Source: Bacteroidales bacterium M6 (GTDB taxonomy: Bacteria > Bacteroidota > Bacteroidia > Bacteroidales > Muribaculaceae). Taken from it: a stretch of 51,225 nucleotides of DNA. The notes beneath the pieces are model-generated. The model saw only the letters and a list, made by a program, of their open reading frames with translations. It made no database searches and was not told where the DNA came from. This document shows, piece by piece, positions 6,863-14,909 of this stretch (its first letter is position 1; each line of letters begins with the position of its first letter). The DNA is taken from assembly GCA_001689485.1 (NCBI GenBank), contig LUJQ01000072.1, positions 1 to 51,225 of the forward strand, read 5' to 3'. The position numbers and the translations under genes were made by a program.

Positions 6863-9301
6863 TTAATGATGTATCATAATTTGAGTTTGTCCTTTGACAA
6901 TATTGCCATCAGATACTGTAACCGCATATTGCCCATCAGGTATTTTAGCAACATCTAATAACGATTCCCCACTTTGGAATGTTATATGTGTTTTAAGAGC
7001 GATGTTTCCCGTTTTAACATCTACTAAATATAACAGCATGTCGCATTCTGGGGTAGGGTCGCCATGTAAACATAGCGTGATATAGCTTGATTCCCGATTA
7101 GATACGGCAGTTAATTGGTATGTTCCTAAAGGTTTGTTACTTGTAGTAGTGTTATGGAAATCAAATAATTTTGGAATTCTGTTGGCTCCGTAGACACAAA
7201 TTGACAGACTGTTGTCTTTCATAAGATCATCAACATTCAGGATGGAAAATTTGATTTCAGATCCGGTTAATAGCTCGGACGAATTAGTTTTTTTGTTATA
7301 AATCCCTATGTACACGGGTTCTAGTGTGTTCACCTGTATGTGGATATCATGTTGGGCGTTATTTCCAAGCCGGTGGCAAGATATTGAAACTTCTGTATCA
7401 TCAAACTCTTTGGGCACTTGAGTTCTAATCATCATGCTTGCATCCCCGAATACATGCATGTCTTCCAAAATTTTTCTAGTCGAGGTAGAGCGTTCCCATG
7501 GCATCAGCTCTTCTAGCCTATCACAGCCTGCTTCTAAAATTTCACCTAAACGATAACGCGGGTGTCTATATTTGGTTAAAACATAGTCTCCAAGAAATGC
7601 ATTATAGATAGTGTATAATCCAGGTTCAGGCCATATCATATTAAACATGCCGAATGTTGTCATGGGTGTGTCTCTAGAATCAATCAGGCCGGTTGCAGCA
7701 AAGACTCCTACTCCTCCACCTCGTTGATTTGTTAGAAATGCCTCTGCTACGGACGATTTAGAGAAGTTGCCGGAATTGCATGTCATACTGAATACAATGG
7801 GTTGTAAATCTCCATTCTTTAAAAGAAATTTTATGTAGGCTGTATTCAAATGGGGGTTAAGCCATTCTGTATAGTCCCCATGCCCCGTATATAAAAGATA
7901 GAAACAGCCGTCGTTAACTGCTTTGACAACATCCATTCCATTATTGTTCCAATTATAGTTTTCAGGATATAAATCTTCAGGCACATTGCCTCCTGCACCA
8001 CTAAAGCTATTCCATTTTTTCGGGTCTGCTCCTTCCGACAGAGTATATACACGCCGTACTGATTTGCCATGTGTCATGACATGATTGCGGATAATTTCGC
8101 ATGTTTGAACTGACAAACTTCCTTCAGTTTTGAGGTCAGGCATTGCTGAAAAATGTGAGGTATGAACTCCACAATTATAAAATGCTTGTGAAGATGGAGG
8201 ATACATCTCATATTCGATTATTTTTCTAACAGCGGTTATTGCGTCATCAGGGAATGAGGCTGAAACACGGCCCATGTATATATCACGGCGTGTATCACCA
8301 GGTCCATCAAGACAAGCGTAGTAAAAATCGCTTACTTCCCCTTCATTCCAAAACTTGGTCAATATTTTTCCGGGAACATCTTTGTGCTGACCGATGATTA
8401 ACGCATATTTTAGCGCCGGGTTATCGTTGTAATAGTTAGATAGGCTGTCGGTCACTTCATTGTCATTCCAGGTGTCACGATAGAAAATTTTGACTGTAAA
8501 ACCCAAGTTTTTTTTATGTTCTGCAAATATTTCCGCTGCTTCTTTGTACTTTGGTGTTGTTATTATGGCATAGCCGTCATTCAAAATTTCATATCCAAAT
8601 GGATTAGATTGGTGGATTGGCGGCGTTATTTCAGGAGGAAGAGAGTCTATATCCCAAATTTGGGTATTGGATATACCTGGCCTTGCTGCTTTTTTTTGTC
8701 TGTTTGGTGATGCAATGAAATTAATTCGATATTGAAATGTTCCAGCAACCGATATTTTTCCTGTAGTTGGATTATATAAGGCCGGTTCAATCATAATTTT
8801 GGCGATGGATGTATGCCGTCGCGTTTCTATTCGTGCTAATGAGACTATATTATGCGTGATATTTGTATTAGATGTATGTATGGTATCTAGTTGCGAAACA
8901 TTTATGCGATTATTCTTTGTGGTAGATTGAGGAGTGGTAAAATAGTCGGTGTATGATACTTTCTCAATGTTAATAATTGCAGAATCGCTCCACTCTGGCA
9001 AATCAAATGAGTCCATCCGCACAGGTAAATAGGGCGCATGGCCATCGGATGTCATTCCAAATCCTGGAATATACAGACGAAAATCAACCGTGTTCTCGTT
9101 GTCAGGCATTAATGTTGCTTCTTCGATTTCATAGCGTACGGTTATACCGAGTGAGTCAGGATCAATATATGCTTTTGGTATAATTGGCTCGATGTCAAGG
9201 GTAAATTTGTCTATCGGTTTAATGACAAATGCATGTGCTGATATACTTATGATACATATAAACGCACATGTTAAAGCTGGGGAGAGTTTTGATGTTTTCA
9301 T
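6863..9301 (-). CDS. Gingipain-like C25 family cysteine protease, secreted
   Basis: This 812-residue protein has a signal peptide (residues 1-24), a prodomain of about 210 residues, and a peptidase C25 domain. The expected catalytic pair is visible as His474 in YTGHGDY and Cys508 in MTCNSGNF. The C-terminus (IPDGQYAVTVSDGNIVKGQT) resembles a T9SS sorting domain. C25 enzymes cleave proteins outside the cell, as gingipains do, or act as the T9SS sortase PorU. At 812 residues, with a sorting tail of its own, it fits a secreted protease better than PorU. Codon use is AT-rich compared with the flanking genes, which suggests acquisition with the LRR gene that follows it. Confidence 0.85.
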   Translation of the reverse strand: MKTSKLSPALTCAFICIISISAHAFVIKPIDKFTLDIEPIIPKAYIDPDSLGITVRYEIEEATLMPDNENTVDFRLYIPGFGMTSDGHAPYLPVRMDSFDLPEWSDSAIINIEKVSYTDYFTTPQSTTKNNRINVSQLDTIHTSNTNITHNIVSLARIETRRHTSIAKIMIEPALYNPTTGKISVAGTFQYRINFIASPNRQKKAARPGISNTQIWDIDSLPPEITPPIHQSNPFGYEILNDGYAIITTPKYKEAAEIFAEHKKNLGFTVKIFYRDTWNDNEVTDSLSNYYNDNPALKYALIIGQHKDVPGKILTKFWNEGEVSDFYYACLDGPGDTRRDIYMGRVSASFPDDAITAVRKIIEYEMYPPSSQAFYNCGVHTSHFSAMPDLKTEGSLSVQTCEIIRNHVMTHGKSVRRVYTLSEGADPKKWNSFSGAGGNVPEDLYPENYNWNNNGMDVVKAVNDGCFYLLYTGHGDYTEWLNPHLNTAYIKFLLKNGDLQPIVFSMTCNSGNFSKSSVAEAFLTNQRGGGVGVFAATGLIDSRDTPMTTFGMFNMIWPEPGLYTIYNAFLGDYVLTKYRHPRYRLGEILEAGCDRLEELMPWERSTSTRKILEDMHVFGDASMMIRTQVPKEFDDTEVSISCHRLGNNAQHDIHIQVNTLEPVYIGIYNKKTNSSELLTGSEIKFSILNVDDLMKDNSLSICVYGANRIPKLFDFHNTTTSNKPLGTYQLTAVSNRESSYITLCLHGDPTPECDMLLYLVDVKTGNIALKTHITFQSGESLLDVAKIPDGQYAVTVSDGNIVKGQTQIMIHH

Positions 9302-9647
9302 GGGAGAGGATAAATTAAGGGTTATTAAAACTTAGACTTTTATTGTGACAAAAACTTAATTATACAAATGTATGTATAAAAATGGTTATCTAAGGCTTTT
9401 CTTAACATAGATTAACCATTAAAATTGGTTTTATGTGAAATGCAATTATTCCAAAATAATTGAAAAGAAAGGCTTAAAATTCATTTTGAAAGGGTTAGTG
9501 AAACCGTTTGGTTAAATTTAAGGATTGTTGGATAAAAATTGTGCAGGGGTTGTTATAATTATATGTAATTTCGCCATTTGAATGTGATATAGGGGTGGTG
9601 TGCCTGCTTGCAGGCTACGGTATCGCCCTTTCTCCTTTTATGATATT
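9302..9647. other. AT-rich divergent intergenic region
   Basis: This 346-nt gap separates the divergent C25 protease and S41 protease genes. It is very AT-rich. It holds the -7 box for the C25 gene (9365-9372). On the plus strand TAATTTCG at 9566-9573 is a near match that could serve the S41 gene. I see no gene, long repeat or strong hairpin. Confidence 0.5.
9365..9372 (-). promoter_or_regulatory. Putative promoter -7 box (TACATTTG) of the C25 protease
   Basis: The minus strand reads TACATTTG, a perfect TAnnTTTG match, 63 nt before the ATG at 9301. No convincing -33 TTTG is present, so the assignment rests on the -7 box and its position. Confidence 0.5.
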
Positions 9648-11303
9648 ATGAAGAAAATCCCAGCTATATTGCCGGTGGCGGCGCTTGCCGCTGCGCTTGT
9701 TGCCGGAGCCGCCACCCGGAGTCCCAAAGGGGAAATCGCGCGGAATCTCGACACTTTCACCTCGATTTACAAGGTGTTGCAGACCAGCTATGTCGACAGT
9801 ATTGATGCCGATAAGTCGATGACCACCGCGATAAATGCGATGCTTAACGAAATCGACCCGTACACGGAGTATATCCCTGAGAAAGACCAAACCGAGTTCA
9901 TGACAATCTCTACAGGTGAATACGGCGGTATAGGGTCGTATATCGGTGAGCGGAACGGTAAGGTGTATGTTTCCGAGCCTAGGAAAGGGTCGCCTGCACA
10001 AAGGGGTGGGCTAAAGCCCGGCGACGTGTTCTTTATGATTGACGGCGATACCGTTACCTCGTTGAAAAGCTCGGAGGTTAGCAACCGCCTGCGTGGCCAG
10101 GCAGGAACGAGGGTTTCGGTCACGGTCAAACGCCCTTATGTGGAGGATTCCATCGTCAGCGTGGAGCTTACACGCGAGAAGATAGAAATCGACCCGGTGC
10201 CGTATCATGGTGTGGTCAAAGGCGATATAGGGTATATACAGATTTCCACGTTTAACGAGAAGACATTTCCCAAGACCCGCGATGCCCTTGAAGAATTGAA
10301 AAAGAACCCTGCGGTGAAGTCGCTTGTACTCGACCTCCGTGGTAATGGCGGCGGTTTGCTTGAAAGCGCCGTGCAGGTGGTGGGCTTGTTTGTGCCGAAG
10401 GGTACGGAGGTGCTCCGCACCCGTGGCAAGGGGCTTCTTAACGAAAAGATTTACAAAACTACAAATACCCCTGTCGATACCGAAATCCCGATAGCGGTGC
10501 TGGTCAACGGAGGGTCGGCCTCGGCTGCCGAAATCGTCACCGGGGCGCTTCAGGATCTCGACCGCGCCGTCATTGTCGGCGAACGCTCTTTCGGCAAAGG
10601 GCTTGTGCAGTCAACACGCCAGTTGCCCTACAACGGGTTGCTTAAAGTGACGATTGCCAAATATTATATCCCTTCAGGCCGCCTTATCCAGGCGATAGAC
10701 TATAGCCACCGCAATCCCGACGGCACGGTGGCGCGTATCCCCGACAGCCTTACTACGGTGTGGCACACAAAAGCCGGGCGCGAGGTGCGCGACGGCGGGG
10801 GTATAACGCCTGACATAAAGGTGGAATATCCCGAAGGGAACAGGTTGGTCTACAATATAGTGCGCGATAATTGGAGTTTTGATTTCGCCAACCGATATGC
10901 CGCCCGGCATGATTCTGTGGCCGCTCCGGAAGACTTCGTGATTACCGACACGATTTTCAATGAGTTCAAGGCGTTTATCGACCCGGCGCGTTTCAAATAT
11001 GACCGCACATGTGAGCTGATTCTTGAGCAACTTGAAAAGGCTTCTAAAACCGAGGGTTATCTCAATGACCAGGTGCAGGCACAGCTCGACACCCTGAAGG
11101 TGATGCTTAAGCATGACCTTAACCACGACCTTGACCTTAACAGGGCCACAATCAGCGAATATCTTGCTTCAGAAATTCTGCAACGTTATTACTACGACCG
11201 CGGGGCCATTATCGAAGCGTTGAAGCATGATGCCGAACTTGACAGTGCCGCAATCGTGCTCAACAGCCCGGAAAGATATAAGGGGATTCTCAGGGGGAAG
11301 TAG
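9648..11303 (+). CDS. ctpA: S41 C-terminal processing protease with PDZ domain
   Basis: This 551-residue protease belongs to the Ctp/Prc/Tsp family, which trims or degrades envelope proteins in the periplasm. I start it at the ATG at 9648, because MKKIPAILPVAALAAALVAG is a typical signal peptide; an in-frame start at 9600 would add a polar tail in front. A PDZ domain occupies about residues 75-165. The catalytic dyad is Ser292 in GGSASAAE and Lys317 in SFGKGL, 25 residues apart as in E. coli Tsp. It probably shares a transcript with mfd, from which it is separated only by a 49-nt tandem repeat. Confidence 0.93.
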   Translation: MKKIPAILPVAALAAALVAGAATRSPKGEIARNLDTFTSIYKVLQTSYVDSIDADKSMTTAINAMLNEIDPYTEYIPEKDQTEFMTISTGEYGGIGSYIGERNGKVYVSEPRKGSPAQRGGLKPGDVFFMIDGDTVTSLKSSEVSNRLRGQAGTRVSVTVKRPYVEDSIVSVELTREKIEIDPVPYHGVVKGDIGYIQISTFNEKTFPKTRDALEELKKNPAVKSLVLDLRGNGGGLLESAVQVVGLFVPKGTEVLRTRGKGLLNEKIYKTTNTPVDTEIPIAVLVNGGSASAAEIVTGALQDLDRAVIVGERSFGKGLVQSTRQLPYNGLLKVTIAKYYIPSGRLIQAIDYSHRNPDGTVARIPDSLTTVWHTKAGREVRDGGGITPDIKVEYPEGNRLVYNIVRDNWSFDFANRYAARHDSVAAPEDFVITDTIFNEFKAFIDPARFKYDRTCELILEQLEKASKTEGYLNDQVQAQLDTLKVMLKHDLNHDLDLNRATISEYLASEILQRYYYDRGAIIEALKHDAELDSAAIVLNSPERYKGILRGK

Positions 11304-11352
11304 TTTTAAGTTTGAAGTTGTAAGTTTTAAGACATAAGTCGTAAGTTATAAG
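11304..11352 (+). repeat. Seven-copy heptanucleotide tandem repeat (TTnTAAG)
   Basis: Starting at the first base after the ctpA TAG stop, the sequence reads as seven exact 7-nt units: TTTTAAG, TTTGAAG, TTGTAAG, TTTTAAG, ACATAAG, TCGTAAG and TTATAAG. Every unit ends AAG, and six of the seven end TAAG. The array stops 4 nt before the TTG start of mfd, so it fills the whole intergenic space. Changes in copy number would move mfd in 7-nt steps relative to ctpA. Confidence 0.9.
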
Positions 11353-11356
11353 AGGG

Positions 11357-14300
11357 TTGGCTGTGGAAATAACCGAACTTGACGGACTGTTTATGACACC
11401 GGCCAGGCGCAAAGCCCTGGCCGGTGTGCTTGCGTTGGCAGAACGTGGCAGGGTGGAATTGCGGGGACTGGCCGGTTCTGCCCCGGCGATGGTGTTTGCC
11501 GCGCTTGAAGGTTTGAAAGCCCCGCTGCTTGTTGTTGGCGATTCGCTCGATGATGCAGGCTATCTGTATCAAGACCTTACGAAGCTTCTTGGTGACGATG
11601 CCGTGTCGATGTTCCCTTCAGGCTACAAGCGTGACATAAAGTACGGACGGGTCGACCCGCCTTCGCAGATAATGCGCATCGAAACCCTTAACCGATGGAA
11701 CGATGACCCGGCATTGCGTGTGGTGGTCACCTATCCAGAGGCGATGGCCGAAAAGGTGGCATCACGCAAATCGCTGTCAGACCACACACTTGCGCTTAAG
11801 GTGGGTGAGGAAATCGATTTGGAGCAGACCAGGCGCTGGCTACGTGAAAACGGCTTCAAGGAGGAGGATTATGTGTATGAGCCGGGGCATTTTGCCGTGC
11901 GTGGCTCGATTCTCGATATTTTCGGATATTCGAGCGAGCTGCCTTACCGCATCGACCTTTTCGGTGACGAGATTGACTCTATACGCGCTTTCAACATCGA
12001 GACCCAGCTGTCGGAACAGAAACTTGAGTCCGTATCGGTCACTGCCAATGTGGGCGGCAGCGGCGACGTGGGGGGTGAAAGTGTGCTTGAATTCATATCG
12101 CCCGACACTCTGATTGCCTTGCGCGACGCTGACTATACCCTGTCGCGTATAAGGGCTGTGGCTGGTGAAACTTTCAGCACTTCTGCCATGATTGCCGACG
12201 AGGGGGATGCCTCGGCGATGAAGAACCTTGTCGACCCCGATAAATTCGATGCCGGTTTCAAATCGTTTGCCAAGTTGCACTTCACGGCGGCAGCCGGTAC
12301 GGGCGGCGGAGACGGTGAAACAGCCGGCAGCAGTGTGGAATTTGATTTCCAATGCACTCCCCAAGGGCTTTATCATAAGAATTTCGACCTTATTTCCGAC
12401 TCTTTCCGCCAGTTGCTGGCCGACGGATACACGCTCTATATACTTTCCGACAGCGAGAAACAGGTTGCACGCCTTAAGGCAATATTTGCCGAGAGGGGCG
12501 ACGACATCCCCTTCACCCCCGTGCTGTCGACCCTCCATGAAGGATTCGTTGACCATGCTACACGGCGGTGCGTGTTTACCGACCATCAGATTTTCGACCG
12601 TTTCCATAAATATACCCTCAAGGGGGAGCGTGCCCGCAGCGGCAAACTTGCCCTGTCGCTGAAGGAACTCAGCGCAATAGAGACGGGTGACTACATTGTG
12701 CACGTAGACCATGGTGTAGGGAAATTCGGGGGGCTGTTGCGCACGCAGGTCAACGGCTCCACCCAGGAAATGATAAAGCTTGTCTACAAGAACAACGACT
12801 GCATTTTCGTTAGTATCCACGCCCTGCACAAACTTGCCAAATACCGTGGCAAGGAGGGTGTGGAACCGGCCATCAACAAGCTCGGCTCAGGCGCGTGGAA
12901 CCGGTTGAAGGAGAAAACCAAATCGAAACTCAAGGATATAGCCCGCGACCTTATAAAGCTATATGCCGCCCGCAAGGAGGAGCGGGGCTTCAGCTTCTCG
13001 CCCGATTCGTATCTACAGCATGAATTGGAGGCATCGTTTATCTATGAGGATACACCCGACCAGTCAACTGCCACTGCCGCAGTGAAAAAGGATATGGAGA
13101 GCCCTCGCCCGATGGACCGCCTGATATGCGGGGATGTCGGGTTCGGGAAAACCGAAATAGCCGTGCGTGCCGCATTCAAGGCCGCCACCGACGGCAAGCA
13201 GGTTGCGGTGCTTGTGCCTACAACCGTGCTTGCCTATCAGCATTTCAACACCTTCCGCGACCGCCTGGCCGACTTCCCCGTCAGGGTCGATTACCTGTCA
13301 CGCGCCCGGACAGGCAAGCAGGCCAAGGAGATTCTCAAAGACCTTGGTGAGGGTAAGATAGACATACTCATAGGGACGCACCGCATCGTGGGGAAGGATG
13401 TCAGGTTCAAAGACCTCGGGCTTCTCATTATCGACGAAGAGCAGAAATTCGGTGTGGCCGTGAAGGAGAAACTCAAGCAGCTAAAGGTCAATGTCGACAC
13501 TATGACGATGAGCGCTACCCCGATTCCGCGCACCCTTCAGTTCTCGCTGATGGGTGCCCGCGACCTTTCGGCCATTACCACCCCGCCCCCGAACCGTTAC
13601 CCCATACTGACCTCTGTCAATACCCTTACAGATGAAATCCTTGAAGAGGCGGTGAATTTCGAGCTGTCGCGCAACGGGCAGGCTTTTATTATCAACAACC
13701 GCATCGAGGGGCTTTACGAGCTTGAGGCGATGGTGAAACGTGTGGTGCCCGATGCCCGCACGCTGGTGGCTCACGGGCAGCTACCACCCGAAAAGCTGGA
13801 GCAGGCCATCATTGATTTTGCCAACCATGACTATGATGTGCTTCTGGCCACCACCATTATCGAAAGCGGCATCGACATGCCTAATGTCAACACTATAATC
13901 GTCAACAACGCGCAGAACTTCGGACTTAGCGAACTGCACCAGTTGCGTGGACGTGTAGGGCGCTCCTCGCGCAAGGCGTTCTGCTATCTTATGGTTCCTC
14001 CCGGAAATCCGCTCACGCCTGTTGCCAGGCGGCGCCTGCAGGCTATCGAAAGCTTCTCCGACCTCGGGTCGGGGATACATATAGCCATGCAGGATCTCGA
14101 CATACGCGGTGCAGGCAACCTTCTGGGTGCGGAGCAGAGCGGTTTTATTGCCGACCTGGGTTATGAGACGTATCAGAAAATCCTTAAAGAAGCCGTGACT
14201 GAACTGCGCACCGAGGAGTTCTCCGACACATTCACATCCGAAGAACCTGGGGAGGATAAGGAATTCGTTGCCGACTGCGTTATCGAAAGCGATATGGAAT

Positions 14301-14731
14301 TGTTGCTCCCCGCCTGGTATGTGCCGCAGGAGAGCGAGCGTATCACCCTTTACCGCGAGCTTGACGATATGGAACGCGAAATGGATATACAGGAGTTCCG
14401 TTCGCGCCTGCTCGACCGCTTCGGCAAAATCCCCCCGGAAACAGCCGAACTCATGCGAGTGCCGCGTCTGAGGCGTCTGGCACGTCAGCTGGGCATAGAG
14501 AAAGTGTCGCTGAAGCAGGGGCAGATGTACCTGTATTTCGTCGACGACAGTAATAAAGCCTATTACCAGTCGCCTATGTTCGGGCGGCTGATTACCTATC
14601 TTCAGCAGAATCCCGCCAGGGTGAAAATACGGGAGAAAAACGGTCGCCGCAGTTTTGCTGTAGCCAATGTGAAAACGGTGGAAACGGCTGTCGCCATCCT
14701 GACCGAAATCCAGGCCCTGCCTGTGTCATGA
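11357..14731 (+). CDS. mfd: Transcription-repair coupling factor
   Basis: Mfd removes RNA polymerase stalled at DNA lesions and recruits the UvrABC system. The protein is about 1124 residues. The UvrB-like N-terminal region is followed by a CarD-like RNA-polymerase-interacting domain near residues 440-510 (ETGDYIVHVDHGVGKF). A superfamily 2 helicase motor has Walker A GDVGFGKT (Lys598) and a DEEQ box (693-696). The TRCF C-terminal domain ends the protein. The likely start is TTG at 11357, which follows the heptamer array; GTG at 11363 or ATG at 11393 are alternatives. The length is close to the ~1120-1150 of the family, so it is complete. Confidence 0.95.
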   Translation: MAVEITELDGLFMTPARRKALAGVLALAERGRVELRGLAGSAPAMVFAALEGLKAPLLVVGDSLDDAGYLYQDLTKLLGDDAVSMFPSGYKRDIKYGRVDPPSQIMRIETLNRWNDDPALRVVVTYPEAMAEKVASRKSLSDHTLALKVGEEIDLEQTRRWLRENGFKEEDYVYEPGHFAVRGSILDIFGYSSELPYRIDLFGDEIDSIRAFNIETQLSEQKLESVSVTANVGGSGDVGGESVLEFISPDTLIALRDADYTLSRIRAVAGETFSTSAMIADEGDASAMKNLVDPDKFDAGFKSFAKLHFTAAAGTGGGDGETAGSSVEFDFQCTPQGLYHKNFDLISDSFRQLLADGYTLYILSDSEKQVARLKAIFAERGDDIPFTPVLSTLHEGFVDHATRRCVFTDHQIFDRFHKYTLKGERARSGKLALSLKELSAIETGDYIVHVDHGVGKFGGLLRTQVNGSTQEMIKLVYKNNDCIFVSIHALHKLAKYRGKEGVEPAINKLGSGAWNRLKEKTKSKLKDIARDLIKLYAARKEERGFSFSPDSYLQHELEASFIYEDTPDQSTATAAVKKDMESPRPMDRLICGDVGFGKTEIAVRAAFKAATDGKQVAVLVPTTVLAYQHFNTFRDRLADFPVRVDYLSRARTGKQAKEILKDLGEGKIDILIGTHRIVGKDVRFKDLGLLIIDEEQKFGVAVKEKLKQLKVNVDTMTMSATPIPRTLQFSLMGARDLSAITTPPPNRYPILTSVNTLTDEILEEAVNFELSRNGQAFIINNRIEGLYELEAMVKRVVPDARTLVAHGQLPPEKLEQAIIDFANHDYDVLLATTIIESGIDMPNVNTIIVNNAQNFGLSELHQLRGRVGRSSRKAFCYLMVPPGNPLTPVARRRLQAIESFSDLGSGIHIAMQDLDIRGAGNLLGAEQSGFIADLGYETYQKILKEAVTELRTEEFSDTFTSEEPGEDKEFVADCVIESDMELLLPAWYVPQESERITLYRELDDMEREMDIQEFRSRLLDRFGKIPPETAELMRVPRLRRLARQLGIEKVSLKQGQMYLYFVDDSNKAYYQSPMFGRLITYLQQNPARVKIREKNGRRSFAVANVKTVETAVAILTEIQALPVS

Positions 14732-14828
14732 CAGTGCCTGACATGGATTGATTGTAGTGGACATTTTTTCAGCCAAGGGGAGATTAAAATATTGCTGCTG
14801 AATAAATTGCCGAGGTTAGTCCTATAAT

Positions 14829-14862
14829 AAAAACGCCCTCCGAACGTTCGGAGGGCGTTTTT
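14829..14862. terminator. Bidirectional terminator, perfect 34-bp palindrome
   Basis: Positions 14829-14845 and 14846-14862 are exact reverse complements with no unpaired centre. The palindrome has A-runs on the left and T-runs on the right, so each strand gives a GC-rich stem followed by U. It lies between the convergent mfd and 1166-residue cargo genes and should stop both transcripts. Confidence 0.95.
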
Positions 14863-14909
14863 GTATGGTGTGAAGCCGGGTTGGCTTCCTGCCTTATTTC
14901 AGGCCTGGT

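Noticed and set aside
6863..9301. PorU, the C25-type sortase of the T9SS
   Set aside because: At 812 residues it is much shorter than PorU as I remember it, and it has its own cargo-like C-terminal tail.
9600..9647. Upstream start of the S41 protease
   Set aside because: It would place 16 residues before a complete signal peptide.
11840..12829. 329-codon minus-strand frame inside mfd
   Set aside because: Shadow of mfd with no domain; mfd is intact on the plus strand.
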